Of a stretch of DNA of 64,000 bases, positions 50,242 to 59,145 are shown piece after piece. The position numbers were made by a program, and so were the translations under genes. Origin of the DNA: Sandaracinaceae bacterium. GTDB taxonomy: Bacteria > Myxococcota_A > Polyangia > Polyangiales > Sandaracinaceae. The notes under the pieces were generated by a model, which was not told the origin of the DNA, did not search any database, and saw only the letters and a program-made list of their open reading frames with translations. The first letter of the stretch is position 1. Every line of letters starts with the position of its first letter. Where the stretch lies: NCBI GenBank assembly GCA_040218145.1, contig JAVJQK010000007.1, positions 186,001-250,000 on the forward strand. Reading direction: 5' to 3'.

Positions 50242-52014
50242 TCAGGGCAGCGCGCCGAAGCCGACCGCGAAGCGGCCCGAGCTGATGTTCGTGCCCATCG
50301 CGAAGGGCTCCGTGCCCATCGCGACGAGCAGCGTGAAGTAGCGCGCCTGCGTCGATTGCAGCGCGAAGCCGACCGAGAGCCGCATGCGCTCGACCGCGAA
50401 GCCCTCGAAGCCGGCGCCGAAGACGTTCCCCACGTCGGCGAAGACCGAGGCGTCCATCCACGACCAGACGGCGTAGCGCCACGCGACGCCGACGGAGGTC
50501 GCGCTCCGCCCGGTGAGGCGCCCCTCCAGGAACCCGGGCATGCGGTCGAGCGGGCCACCGAGCCGGATCTGCTCCGTGAAGGGGACGTCGTGATCGCCGA
50601 GCGGCTCGACCGCCTCGACCCGACCGCGGAGCGCGAGCGTGCGATCGGGGCGCACCTCCACCGCCAGCTCCAGCTCCGCGTCGAGGCGGGCCCAGCTGCG
50701 CGCGGAGCCGGTCTGCGCGTCCAGGTTCCACTCGCCCCCCAGCTGCGCCCCGACGCCGCTCATGAAGCGCTCGTCTTCTCCGTCCCGGGTGTCGAAGCGG
50801 AGCCGCGCGAAGGTCCCGAGGGCGCTGAAGCCGTCGAAGCCGGGCAAGGCCGAGAGCGCGCCGGCGGGTGGGGTCGCGGCCTGATCGAAGGTGGTCTCCT
50901 CGAAGCGCTGCACCGAGAGACGCGCGCCCGCCTCGAGGAAGCTCCCGCGCCAGATCCGCTGCCGGCCGGACAGCCGGCTCGAGACGTGCCCGCGCGCGTA
51001 CCGCACGCGATCCTCCGGCGCGCTGTCCCAGCCGAAGCCATGGAAGATGTTGTCGATGCGCCACCCGCCGCGCACGGCCAGGCCGCCGTCGAAGTCCCCG
51101 CCGCGGCTCTCCAGCACCAGCCAACCGCCGAGCCGGTCGAGGCCCCAGGTGTCCGCGCCCACCCGGAAGCGCCCGTCCCCGCCTCGCTCGCGCGCCCAGA
51201 AGGTCAGCCCGGCGCTCGGCACGAAGCCGTGGTCGTAGCGCACGTGCGGAGCGAGCCCCCAGCGCCAGCCGTCGGGTTGCAGGTCGGGAGGGTCGAGCGT
51301 CGCGCCGTCGATCTGGCTCTGCTCGAGCGTCCGGAGCAGCCAACCCACCGGGAGGCGGATCCCGTACTCCATCACGAGGTGGATCGGGAAGAACAGGACG
51401 CGGGGGATCCAGAGGAGATCCTCGGCCGGATCGTGGCGCACGGGGGGGCGGCCGTAGTCGGGGATGGCGCGACGCGGAGGGGGCTGGGCAGCGGGGGCGC
51501 TCGGGCTCGCACTTGCGGGCGAGTCCGCAGCCGCGTTCGAGTCCGAGTGCGCATCCGCGTCCGAGTCCGCGTCCGAGTCCGAGTCCGAGTCCGAGTCCGA
51601 GTCCGAGTCCGCGTCCGCGTCCGCGTCCGCCTCCGCCTCCGCCTCCGCCTCCGCCTCCGCGTCCGTGTCCGTGTCCGTGTCCGAGTCCGAGTCCGAGTCC
51701 GAGTCCGAGTCCGAGTCCGAGTCCGAGTCCGAGTCCGAGTCCGCGTCCGAGTCCGCGTCCGAGTCCGCTTCCGCTTCCGAGTCCGCGTCCGCCTCCGCGT
51801 CCGCTTCCGAGTCCGCCTCCGAGTCCGCCTCCGAGTCCGAGTCCGAGTCCGCATCCGAGTCTGGAGCCGCGTCCGGATCGTCGCTGGGCTCGGCTTCCTG
51901 CGTCCTTCGCGTCGGCGGGTCAGCCTGGGCGGCGCCCTCCGCGGGCAACACGAACGACACGAGCAACAGACCGAAGGCGAGCGGTGGCGCGAGCCAGAGG
52001 AGGCCGCGCGTCAC
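50242..52014 (-). CDS. BamA/TamA-like outer-membrane barrel with polyacidic N-terminal linker
   Basis: 590 residues. The N-terminal signal sequence (TRGLLWLAPPLAFGLLLVSF, then PAEGAAQA) precedes an Asp/Ser/Glu/Ala linker (about 49-158) encoded by hexamer repeats. The rest is a beta-barrel: many alternating strands (RIDNIFHGFGWDSAPEDRV, GFSALGTFARLRFDTRDG, AVEVRPDRTLALRGRVEAV). Omp85-like signatures are EQIRLGGPLDRMPGFLEGRL and WMDASVFADVGNVFGAGFEG. No POTRA domains were found. The start is GTG 52014, which overlaps the upstream lipoprotein stop (GTGA); a GTG one codon earlier is also possible. It may secrete or assemble the partner lipoprotein or an unknown passenger (inference). Confidence 0.82.
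   Translation of the reverse strand: MTRGLLWLAPPLAFGLLLVSFVLPAEGAAQADPPTRRTQEAEPSDDPDAAPDSDADSDSDSEADSEADSEADAEADADSEAEADSDADSDADSDSDSDSDSDSDSDSDSDSDTDTDTDAEAEAEAEAEADADADADSDSDSDSDSDSDADSDADAHSDSNAAADSPASASPSAPAAQPPPRRAIPDYGRPPVRHDPAEDLLWIPRVLFFPIHLVMEYGIRLPVGWLLRTLEQSQIDGATLDPPDLQPDGWRWGLAPHVRYDHGFVPSAGLTFWARERGGDGRFRVGADTWGLDRLGGWLVLESRGGDFDGGLAVRGGWRIDNIFHGFGWDSAPEDRVRYARGHVSSRLSGRQRIWRGSFLEAGARLSVQRFEETTFDQAATPPAGALSALPGFDGFSALGTFARLRFDTRDGEDERFMSGVGAQLGGEWNLDAQTGSARSWARLDAELELAVEVRPDRTLALRGRVEAVEPLGDHDVPFTEQIRLGGPLDRMPGFLEGRLTGRSATSVGVAWRYAVWSWMDASVFADVGNVFGAGFEGFAVERMRLSVGFALQSTQARYFTLLVAMGTEPFAMGTNISSGRFAVGFGALP
51541..51868 (-). repeat. Hexamer minisatellite inside the barrel gene
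   Basis: About 330 bp of GAGTCC/GCGTCC/GCCTCC hexamers on the plus strand (GGACTC, GGACGC, GGAGGC on the coding strand). Read as GAC/GAG, TCG and GCG codons it gives runs of Asp-Ser, Glu-Ala and Asp-Ala. The frame relative to the hexamer is the same as in cassette genes C and C'. Confidence 0.95.
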
Positions 52015-53660
52015 CACGGCGCTCCGTCGTCGCGCAGGCGCTCTAGGCCGTGGACCGCGCCGCCGTAGAGGTGCGCGCGGAGCGGCAGGGGGGTGTCTCG
52101 GCCGGGGGTTTGCGTGCGCACGTCGATCGCGAGGTAGCCGACGCCCTCGGGCAGCGTGACGCAGGGGCCGGGGCCGACCTCGAGGGGGGTGGGCGCGCGG
52201 GGCGGGTCGCTCGCGACGAGGCGCGCCGCGTACTGGCGGTCCTCGGCCGCGCGGAGGCCCGCCGTCACCATCATGTCCTCGAAGCAGACGCGGCCCGCCT
52301 CGCTGCGCGGCCAGGCGAGCGGCGAGAGGCGGGTCAGGTAGCGCTCGAGGATGCGGCGGCGGCGCTCGAGCAGGGTCTCCACGAGGGCGCGGCGCGCGGG
52401 CGGCGAGAGCTGCCCGACGGAGACCGCGGCCTGGACGTGCGCGGGCGAGAAGCGCGCGAGGATGCGCGCCATCCAGGCGTCGTCGTGCTCGGTGCGCGCG
52501 TCGAAGGCCGGGTTGGGGTAGCCGGGGGCCCATTCGTCCGGGCGAAAGCGCTCCGCGTCGAAGAAGCCGAGCGTCTCGCCCACCCCGCCGCGCCCGTGCT
52601 GCCACGGCCGATCGATCGCGCCGAGGGTCACCGCGTCGACGAGCACGTTGCCGAGGTTGAGGTAGTGGTCGTGCTCGAAGCGACGGCTCATGCGCTCGTT
52701 GCCGATGGTCACGCCGAAGCAGTCGCCGAAGTCGACGTAGCGGTGCTCGACGAACCCGACGCCGTCGCCGACCTCGTGCCAGACCGCGAGCGTGTTCTCC
52801 TGCCGCACGTCGATGTGCCCGGTCCAGGCGGCGAGCAGGTACCCGCCGCGCAGCTCGCGGCGCAGCTCGTGGGGCACGGCGTCGTTCGGGTCCGCCTCGA
52901 GCACCCCCGCGTAGTCCCACGGGCCGATCGGCTCGTGTTCGAAGAAGCGGCTCAGCCCGACGCGGAAGCGCCCATCATCGGCCTGACCCGCGCTGCGGAG
53001 CACGATCTCGACGTCCGTATCCGTCAGCGCGCGCTCGGCGCCGCTCGTCATCTCCACCCGCGCCTCGGGGTCGAGCTGCAGGTCCTCGCGCCGCACCGAA
53101 TGCACGCGGTTGCAGGGCGTCGAGTAGCCCGCGGCCCAGTAGAGCGCGGCGCCGATCGCGTCGGCCGCGCTGGCCCGCTCCGGCTGGAGCTCTCCGTCGG
53201 TCTTGAGCAGGTAGCGCACCCCATCGGCGTCCTCGATGGTGAGCCCGGGGTGAGAGCCGTCCGGCTTGCCGCCCACGACCCGCCACGGCGTGGGGACCGC
53301 GGGCTGCACTTCGTCGCAGGCCGCGCGCGCGACGTCCATCGGGTCGAGCTGGTGACGTCCCATGCGATTGTGGAACCAGCTCGAGTCGGGGACCTCGTCC
53401 CACGCGTTGACGTTCACCGCCTCGACGTCGACGGGCAGGGTCCAGACCTCGGAGGCCGGGCGCAGGATGAGGTGATCGACGGCGTCCCCCCGCCACGAGA
53501 CGTAGCGGACCGGCGGCCGGGGCGAGAACGGCGCGCGGTCGTCGTCCTCCCACACCACGGGGCGCTCGGGCATGCGCACGAAGCCGCGCCCTCCGCAGGC
53601 GGTCAGGCAGAGGCCGAAGCAGAGAGCGCTGCGAGCGAGGCGCGTCATTCGCTTCTGCAT
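52011..53660 (-). CDS. Large lipoprotein of unknown function, operon partner of the barrel protein
   Basis: 549 residues. The signal peptide ends at lipobox LCLTAC (Cys22), followed by GGRGFVRMPERPVVW. No named domain was recognised. Recurrent features are VNAWDEVPDSSWFHNRMG, GVRYLLKTDGELQPERASAA, AIGAALYWAAGYSTPCNRVH, GGYLLAAWTGHIDVRQENTL and FVEHRYVDFGDCFGVTIGNE. The kinase-like pattern of YLLKTDGE, DVRQENTL and HRYVDFGDCFG is loosely reminiscent of a HipA/protein-kinase-like fold, but not enough to assign. The start is ATG 53660 or 53648. Its stop overlaps the barrel-protein start by 4 bp, so the two are co-translated and probably work together at the outer membrane. Confidence 0.75.
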   Translation of the reverse strand: MQKRMTRLARSALCFGLCLTACGGRGFVRMPERPVVWEDDDRAPFSPRPPVRYVSWRGDAVDHLILRPASEVWTLPVDVEAVNVNAWDEVPDSSWFHNRMGRHQLDPMDVARAACDEVQPAVPTPWRVVGGKPDGSHPGLTIEDADGVRYLLKTDGELQPERASAADAIGAALYWAAGYSTPCNRVHSVRREDLQLDPEARVEMTSGAERALTDTDVEIVLRSAGQADDGRFRVGLSRFFEHEPIGPWDYAGVLEADPNDAVPHELRRELRGGYLLAAWTGHIDVRQENTLAVWHEVGDGVGFVEHRYVDFGDCFGVTIGNERMSRRFEHDHYLNLGNVLVDAVTLGAIDRPWQHGRGGVGETLGFFDAERFRPDEWAPGYPNPAFDARTEHDDAWMARILARFSPAHVQAAVSVGQLSPPARRALVETLLERRRRILERYLTRLSPLAWPRSEAGRVCFEDMMVTAGLRAAEDRQYAARLVASDPPRAPTPLEVGPGPCVTLPEGVGYLAIDVRTQTPGRDTPLPLRAHLYGGAVHGLERLRDDGAPW

Positions 53661-53692
53661 TTAGACCCGGCCGACGGAACCCAAGCAAGACG

Positions 53693-55636
53693 TCAGCGGC
53701 GCGCGGACTGCCAGCGCTCGAAGAACGCCCACTCCGCGTCGCCGCGACGCACCCCGAAGGCGAGCTCGAAGCGCGCGGACGGCACGAGCGCGGTGGGCAC
53801 CTCGAAGCGCACGCGGCGCGGGCCGTCGCGGGTCCCGCGGAGGGTCATGACCTGGGTGTCCGAGGCCTCGGGGCCGCTCCGGATGCGCGCGTAGAGCTCC
53901 CACCGGGTCGAAGCGAGGTCGGGCTGGTCTCGGGCAGGCAGGTCTCGGGCAGGCAGGTCGCGGTCGAGCCGCGCCTCGATCGTCAGCCGCCCGCCTTCGC
54001 GCGAGGTGACCCCACCGGAGAGGCGCGGGATCTCCGCCACCGCCTCCGCGTGCTCCTCCACGAGGGCCCGCGCGGAGGCCACGAACGCCGCGTCCACCGC
54101 CTCCAGATCGCACCCGATCCGGCCGAGCAGCTCGTCCCAGAGCACGCGCGGCGCCACCCCGCTCGCGAGCTCACCTCCGCTCTCCCGGAGCGCCGCGCCC
54201 ACGGCCCGCTCCCCGCAGCGCGACACCAGCGCCTCTGTCCAGAGCTCCCCGAGCGGATACACCAGCGTGGTGTCGTACCGCGCGCGCAGGCGGTCGTCGT
54301 CCATCAGGTCTTCGGGGCGCATGCGGTGCCGCGCCCAGGTGACCGCGCCGATCAGCCGCGCGCGCCGCCGCGCCTCGGGCCCGGGCACGACCTCGTACGC
54401 GAGCCACTCCGCCGAGCCCTCCGAGAAGAAGCGCATCGCGCGCCCGTGCCGGCCCGTGCCGCGCTGGCTGATGCGCTGCTGGAGCGCGTGCGCGGTCTCG
54501 TGCGCGAAGGTGCGACGCAGCCGCGTGAAGTCGTCCTCCTGCACGATCCCCACCCGGATGTGCGTCCAGCTCGCGATGCCGAGGTGGTCGGCGCTGACCT
54601 CGGTCAGGTCCGCGATCAGGACCGGGCCCGGGTCGGCGTCCAGCAGGCGCCGCAGCTCCGCGTGCATCGCGTCGGCGCCGCCCATCAGCCGCTCGGCCCG
54701 CGCGCGGTGGCTGACCGGGTAGGTGTAGACGAAGCGCTCCGTGCGCGCCTCGGCCGTCTCGAGCGAGGGGGCGGCGCGGGGCTCGTCCTCCGTCTCCTCG
54801 GGCGCGTCGTCCCGGTCGACCGCGAGCACCGCGAGCACCAGCAACACGAGCAGGGTCAGCGCGCCGCCGCAGCCGATGGCGAGCTTGCCCAGGATCGTCG
54901 CCCGCGCTCGCTCGAAGCCCTTGGAGACGCGATCCCCCGGGCCGAGCCAGGCGAGGGCCGCGGCGAGCAGCGCGAGCAGCGCGAGCGCGAGGTGCACCGC
55001 GAGCGGCCCCCAGGGCACGACGAGCGCGGTCCCGTCGTAGCGGGCGTCGAGGAGCGACGCGGGGTTGATCCACGCGGCGGGCGGAAAGAGGTTCTCCAGG
55101 ATCGAGCCGAGCATCAGGAGCAGCGCGTAGGGCAGCAGCCCGAAGAGGCGGAGCACCGACGCGAGCAGGCCGTGCGCGTAGACGATGAAGGCGAAGACCA
55201 CCTGCATGCCCAGGTGCGAGAGCGCGAGCGAGGCGCGCCAGTGACCGCCCCGGATGGACTCGTCGTTCAGGCTCCCCTGCAAGCCGTCCGTCACGGTCAG
55301 GAGCGAGAGCGCGGCGGTGATCACCGCCATGCCGGCCAGCACCTTCGCAATGAAGATGGACGACGGGCGCACGGGCAGCGCGCGCAGCAGCGCGATCGTG
55401 CCCTCGTCGTGCTCCCTCGGGAACGCCGCGTAGGCGACGCTCACCACGAGCGGGATGGCGATCCAGCCGAAGCCCGCGCCCTCCCCGGCGCGCAGGTAGC
55501 TCGCGATGTCCTCCCACGTCGACTGGTCGAGCAGCTCGGTCAGCGGGCGGTAGAGCACGTCGCCGCTGAAGACGACGCAGGCCACGAGGAAGAGCGGCCA
55601 GAGCGCGGCCAGCTCCTTGCGCAACAGGGCGCTCAC
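53693..55636 (-). CDS. ABC-2 type permease fused to an extracytoplasmic zincin-like peptidase domain
   Basis: 647 residues. N-terminal half: ABC-2-type permease helices (about 1-275; LLRKELAALWPLFLVACVVF, AYAAFPREHDEGTIALLRAL, VHLALALLALLAAALAWLG). C-terminal half, after a last helix at about 265-285: a peptidase-MA-like domain with HETAH (His379, Glu380, His383) and the third ligand in FFSEGSAEWLAYE (Glu406). A short duplicated LPARD unit (residues about 566-577) lies near the end. GTG 55636 overlaps the stop of the second permease gene. Operon order is ATPase, permease without the active site, then this gene. Active export coupled to proteolysis, or processing of the exported substrate, is inference. 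Confidence 0.82.
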   Translation of the reverse strand: MSALLRKELAALWPLFLVACVVFSGDVLYRPLTELLDQSTWEDIASYLRAGEGAGFGWIAIPLVVSVAYAAFPREHDEGTIALLRALPVRPSSIFIAKVLAGMAVITAALSLLTVTDGLQGSLNDESIRGGHWRASLALSHLGMQVVFAFIVYAHGLLASVLRLFGLLPYALLLMLGSILENLFPPAAWINPASLLDARYDGTALVVPWGPLAVHLALALLALLAAALAWLGPGDRVSKGFERARATILGKLAIGCGGALTLLVLLVLAVLAVDRDDAPEETEDEPRAAPSLETAEARTERFVYTYPVSHRARAERLMGGADAMHAELRRLLDADPGPVLIADLTEVSADHLGIASWTHIRVGIVQEDDFTRLRRTFAHETAHALQQRISQRGTGRHGRAMRFFSEGSAEWLAYEVVPGPEARRRARLIGAVTWARHRMRPEDLMDDDRLRARYDTTLVYPLGELWTEALVSRCGERAVGAALRESGGELASGVAPRVLWDELLGRIGCDLEAVDAAFVASARALVEEHAEAVAEIPRLSGGVTSREGGRLTIEARLDRDLPARDLPARDQPDLASTRWELYARIRSGPEASDTQVMTLRGTRDGPRRVRFEVPTALVPSARFELAFGVRRGDAEWAFFERWQSARR

Positions 55637-57462
55637 CGGACCGTCCTCCGCGACGCGTGCAGGCGCAGCCACCCGCCGAGCGCCGCGCGCTCCACGCCCA
55701 CGAAGACCCGGTCGCCGGGGCCGTAGCGACCGAGCACCACGCGCTCGTCCAGCTGCCCGCAGGGCGCCTCCTCCCGGTCGAGGGCCTCGCGCTCGAGCGG
55801 CAGGTCGAACGGTCCGAGCGCCGCGTGGAGGAGCACGCAGGTCTCCTCGTCGCCGCCGATGGCGCGCGCCCGGACGCCGCGCAGCCCCCCGTCGCGCTCC
55901 ACCTCCACCTCCGCGCGCATCCGCTCGAGCCCCGCCTCGAGCGGCGCGAGCCGGGCGCGCCAGGCGGCCTCGAGCGCGTTTGCGTCGACCCCGGTGTGGT
56001 CGGCCATGCGCGCCTCGACCGGCTCGATGCGGGTGGCGATCACCTCGACCGGCGGCCACGCGGGCGGCCCGAGCACGTCGCGCACGAACGCGCGCAAGGA
56101 CGCCGCGTCGGCCTCGGCCGCGAGCGCCTCGAACGCGGTCCAGGCCCAGGCGTCGGCGGCGGGGGCCCCGAAGCGCTCCTCGAGCCGCTGCCGCTGGCGG
56201 AGCGAGCCGAAGCGAGGCGCACGCTGCCGCGCGAGCCAGGCCGCGCGCCTCGACCACTCCGGCGGCGCGTCGGCCGATACGAGGTGGTGGCTCAGCCCCA
56301 CCAGGACCCAGACGCGCGGCTCGTGACGCGCCCTCCCCTCGGTCGCCTTCTCGATGGCTCGCGCCAGCGTGAACGCGCGGAAGCGCGCCGTCTCGAACCC
56401 GGGGTGCGGCCACGCGGCGCGGACCAGCACGCCCGGCTCGTCCTCGTCGAGCGGCTCGTGCTCCACCTCGGAGGGCCCGAGATCCGCGCGCGGCGCCACG
56501 AACACGGGCCCGAGCGCCTCGAGGCCGAGGAGGTCGGCCGCGCGCGACAGATCGTCGTCGAGCGTCGCGGCGAGGAGCGCCGCCTCCGCCGCGTCTCCCT
56601 CCCCGTGCAGCACCGACACCCGCCCGTGCCGCGCGACCGTCTCGCTCTCGAACACGAACGCGTCGGGCGGGCGCTCGAGATCCAGCACCTCCAGGATCAC
56701 GAGGACGAACGCGAAGCCGAGCGCGATGCCCGCCTTCTGGCGGAGGCTCATCGGCGCCGACAGCCCCTCCAACAGCCGCCCCTCCCGGCCCGCGCCGAGC
56801 CAGAAGCCGAGGGCGACGAGCGCCGCGGCGAGCGCTGAGGTCCCGGCCAGCGCTCCCCACGGCGGGGCGAGCCGCTCGAGCACGAAGGTCTCGTCGACGA
56901 GCGCGAAGGGCCAGAAGCGCGAGAGCGCGACGTCCGTCGACGTGCCCAGGAAGATGAGCCCGAGGCCGAGCCCCAGATACAGCGGGAAGCGCCAGCGCCC
57001 GAAGAGACCCAGCGCGAACAACACGCTCCAGAGCGCGACCGCGAACACCTCCGTCCGCACCATCACCAGCGCGAGCCACGCGTGGGTGACCGGCTCGCGC
57101 AGCGAGGCGACGAGCCCCGTCACGACGAGCGAGGCCCCGGCCGTGAAGCCCACGAGGGCGAGCCCGAGCAAGTACTTGGTGAGCAGCACCTCCCAGCGGT
57201 GGATGGGGAGCGACGTCAGGAAGGTGTGCGTCGGGCTCGCGTACTCGCGCACCACGAGGCGGTGACCGAGCGCCATGCCGAAGAGCGGCAGGAAGATGCG
57301 CACGAAGCTCGCGTGCGCCTCGAGCATCGTGATCGTGCGCGGGCCGACCTCGGTGCCGAGGAGCAGCAGCCCCCCGATCATCGCGAGGAAGGCGAGCACC
57401 GCGGCGATCACGGCGCCGTGCTGCTGGAGCTCCTTCGAGAGCAAGGTGAGGATGCGATCCAC
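55633..57462 (-). CDS. ABC-2 type permease fused to a degenerate peptidase-like domain
   Basis: 609 residues. ABC-2-type permease half: LLSKELQQHGAVIAAVLAFL, GHRLVVREYASPTHTFLTSL, KYLLGLALVGFTAGASLVV, WLALVMVRTEVFAVALWSV. A C-terminal extracytoplasmic half (about 255-609) corresponds in position to the peptidase domain of the neighbouring permease. The expected HExxH region reads FRAFTLARAIEKATEGRA and the expected EGxAE region WVLVGLSHHLVSADAP, so zinc ligands are missing. It is therefore probably a non-catalytic partner. ATG 57462 lies 10 bp after the ATPase stop. The two permeases would form a heterodimer with one ATPase type. Confidence 0.8.
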   Translation of the reverse strand: MDRILTLLSKELQQHGAVIAAVLAFLAMIGGLLLLGTEVGPRTITMLEAHASFVRIFLPLFGMALGHRLVVREYASPTHTFLTSLPIHRWEVLLTKYLLGLALVGFTAGASLVVTGLVASLREPVTHAWLALVMVRTEVFAVALWSVLFALGLFGRWRFPLYLGLGLGLIFLGTSTDVALSRFWPFALVDETFVLERLAPPWGALAGTSALAAALVALGFWLGAGREGRLLEGLSAPMSLRQKAGIALGFAFVLVILEVLDLERPPDAFVFESETVARHGRVSVLHGEGDAAEAALLAATLDDDLSRAADLLGLEALGPVFVAPRADLGPSEVEHEPLDEDEPGVLVRAAWPHPGFETARFRAFTLARAIEKATEGRARHEPRVWVLVGLSHHLVSADAPPEWSRRAAWLARQRAPRFGSLRQRQRLEERFGAPAADAWAWTAFEALAAEADAASLRAFVRDVLGPPAWPPVEVIATRIEPVEARMADHTGVDANALEAAWRARLAPLEAGLERMRAEVEVERDGGLRGVRARAIGGDEETCVLLHAALGPFDLPLEREALDREEAPCGQLDERVVLGRYGPGDRVFVGVERAALGGWLRLHASRRTVR

Positions 57463-57472
57463 GGCCCGCGTC

Positions 57473-58339
57473 TCAGGTCCGGACCATCTCGATGAACGTC
57501 TCTTCGAGCGGCATCGACTCGAGCGCGACCGGGCCCAGCGGCGTCCAGTCCGCGTGCGCCGACTCGAGCGTGATCCGGCGCTCGCCGCGGAAGGTTCGAT
57601 CCCCGAGGACGCGGAAGCCCTCGGGCGGGGCGAGGAGGATCGGCGGCGGCTCGAGCCCGCGCCAGCAGCGCACGCGGGCCGCGAGGTCCGAGAGCGATCC
57701 CTCGTAGCGCGCGCGCCCTCCGTCGACGATGCACACGCGGTCCGCGACCAGCTCGACCTCGTCGATGAGGTGGGTCGAGAAGAAGGTGGTGCGGCCGGTG
57801 CGCTCGGCGTCCTCCCGGATCCGCTCGAGCAGCTCGCGGCGCGCCACCGGGTCGAGCCCCGCCGTCGGCTCGTCCAGGATGAGCAGGGGCGGCCGGTGGC
57901 CGAGCGCGAGGGCCAGGGCGAGCTTCATCTTCATCCCGCCCGAGAAGCCGCCCACCGCGCGGTCGAGCGGGAGGGCCTGCTCGACGCAGGCGCGCTCGAA
58001 GACGTGCGCGTCCCACGTCGGATAGAAGCCGCCCACGAAGCGGCCGAGTCGCCGCGCGCTCATCCACGGATAGAACGCCTGCTCCTGCGCCACGTAGCCG
58101 ATGCGCTGACGCAGCCGCACCGGGGCGCCGCGCGTGCTCTCGCCGAAGAGCTGGACCTCCCCCGCGCTCGGCTTGGTGATGCCCATGAGGATGCGGATGG
58201 CGGTGGACTTGCCCGCGCCGTTGCGGCCCAGGAACCCGTAGACCTCGCCCTCCCCGACGGAGAGGCTGAGCCCCTCGAGCGCCCGGACCCTCCCGTAGCG
58301 CTTCTCGAGGGATCGCATCTCGAGGATGGAGCCAGTCAT
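57473..58339 (-). CDS. ABC transporter ATP-binding protein
   Basis: 288 residues, cytoplasmic ATPase subunit. Walker A GRNGAGKST, Q-loop YVAQEQAFYPWM, signature GGFSGGMKMKLALALALG, Walker B LLILDEPTAGLDP and H-loop FFSTHLIDEVE are all intact. The C-terminal 60 residues (RGERRITLESAHADWTPLG) follow the DUF-type tail of CcmA-like export ATPases. It stands between a TetR regulator (31 bp upstream) and the two permease-peptidase genes, forming one operon. Export of a peptide, lipid or drug cannot be distinguished. Confidence 0.93.
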   Translation of the reverse strand: MTGSILEMRSLEKRYGRVRALEGLSLSVGEGEVYGFLGRNGAGKSTAIRILMGITKPSAGEVQLFGESTRGAPVRLRQRIGYVAQEQAFYPWMSARRLGRFVGGFYPTWDAHVFERACVEQALPLDRAVGGFSGGMKMKLALALALGHRPPLLILDEPTAGLDPVARRELLERIREDAERTGRTTFFSTHLIDEVELVADRVCIVDGGRARYEGSLSDLAARVRCWRGLEPPPILLAPPEGFRVLGDRTFRGERRITLESAHADWTPLGPVALESMPLEETFIEMVRT

Positions 58340-58370
58340 GCCAGCGCAGTCATGTCAGCGCAGTCACGTT

Positions 58371-58970
58371 TCAGCCCTGGGCCAGGAGGCCCCCCGCGAG
58401 GAACCGCATGATCTCCTCGGTCAGCCCCTCGGCGTCGGCGTCGATGCGGCCCTCGACCGTGTCGACCAGGACCTCCTTCAGCCCCCCGAGCCCGACCGCG
58501 ACCATCACCCGCCGGTCCCCGGCGCGCACCATGCCCAGCGCTTGCCCTTGCTCCAGGCTCTCGTCGATCAGCGTGCGCAGGCCCTGGTAGAAGCCGTGCA
58601 GCTTCTCGTCGAGCTCCGGGTCCAGCCCCGTCGCGTCGAAGAGCGCGAGCTTGACGATGGTCGGCTCCGCCAGGCACTGCTCGACCACGCGGCGGACGTT
58701 GGCCCGCAGCTGCACCACGGGCGGCGGCGCGTCGGGCCCGAGCTCGATGCTCCGGACGCACTGCCCGATGGCGAGCAGGAAGCGGTCGACGAGCGCCTCG
58801 AACACCGCGCGCTTGTCGTCGAAGTAGAGGTAGAAGGTGCCCCGCGCGACCGACGCCTTGACGGCGATGTCGTCGATCGTCGCCGCCTGAAATCCCTTCT
58901 CGACGAACACGTCGCGCGCCGCATCGAGCAGCTCCAGGCGGCGCTCCTCCTTGGACTTCCTAGCGCGCAT
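58371..58970 (-). CDS. TetR/AcrR family regulator of the ABC operon
   Basis: 199 residues. The N-terminal helix-turn-helix (ERRLELLDAARDVFVEKGFQ, ATIDDIAVKASVARGTFYLY, FDDKRAVFEAL) is a standard TetR domain. The C-terminal domain (RRVVEQCLAEPTIVKLALFD) is helical. It is the first gene of the minus-strand operon that includes the ABC ATPase and two permeases, so it likely represses its own operon. The 175-bp region upstream (58971-59145) should hold the operon promoter; no clean palindrome was seen in it. Confidence 0.92.
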   Translation of the reverse strand: MRARKSKEERRLELLDAARDVFVEKGFQAATIDDIAVKASVARGTFYLYFDDKRAVFEALVDRFLLAIGQCVRSIELGPDAPPPVVQLRANVRRVVEQCLAEPTIVKLALFDATGLDPELDEKLHGFYQGLRTLIDESLEQGQALGMVRAGDRRVMVAVGLGGLKEVLVDTVEGRIDADAEGLTEEIMRFLAGGLLAQG

Positions 58971-59145
58971 CTCACCCCCACTCCCGTCGCCTGGCCGGCG
59001 GGACGGGTCCCATCCGCGGCCGGTCCCTCATCGACAATACACCGGCATTTCCTCTTCGCGCCCACCCGCGGCTGGGCCCCGTCGCGCTCGGCCATGCTCG
59101 GTCCGAGGCTGTGAGATGCGCGCTGGCCAACTCGGCCGGAGCGTA

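Noticed and set aside
52011..53660. HipA-like or protein-kinase-like assignment for the large lipoprotein
   Set aside because: Only scattered short patterns match; catalytic motifs could not be placed in order, so it is left as unknown.
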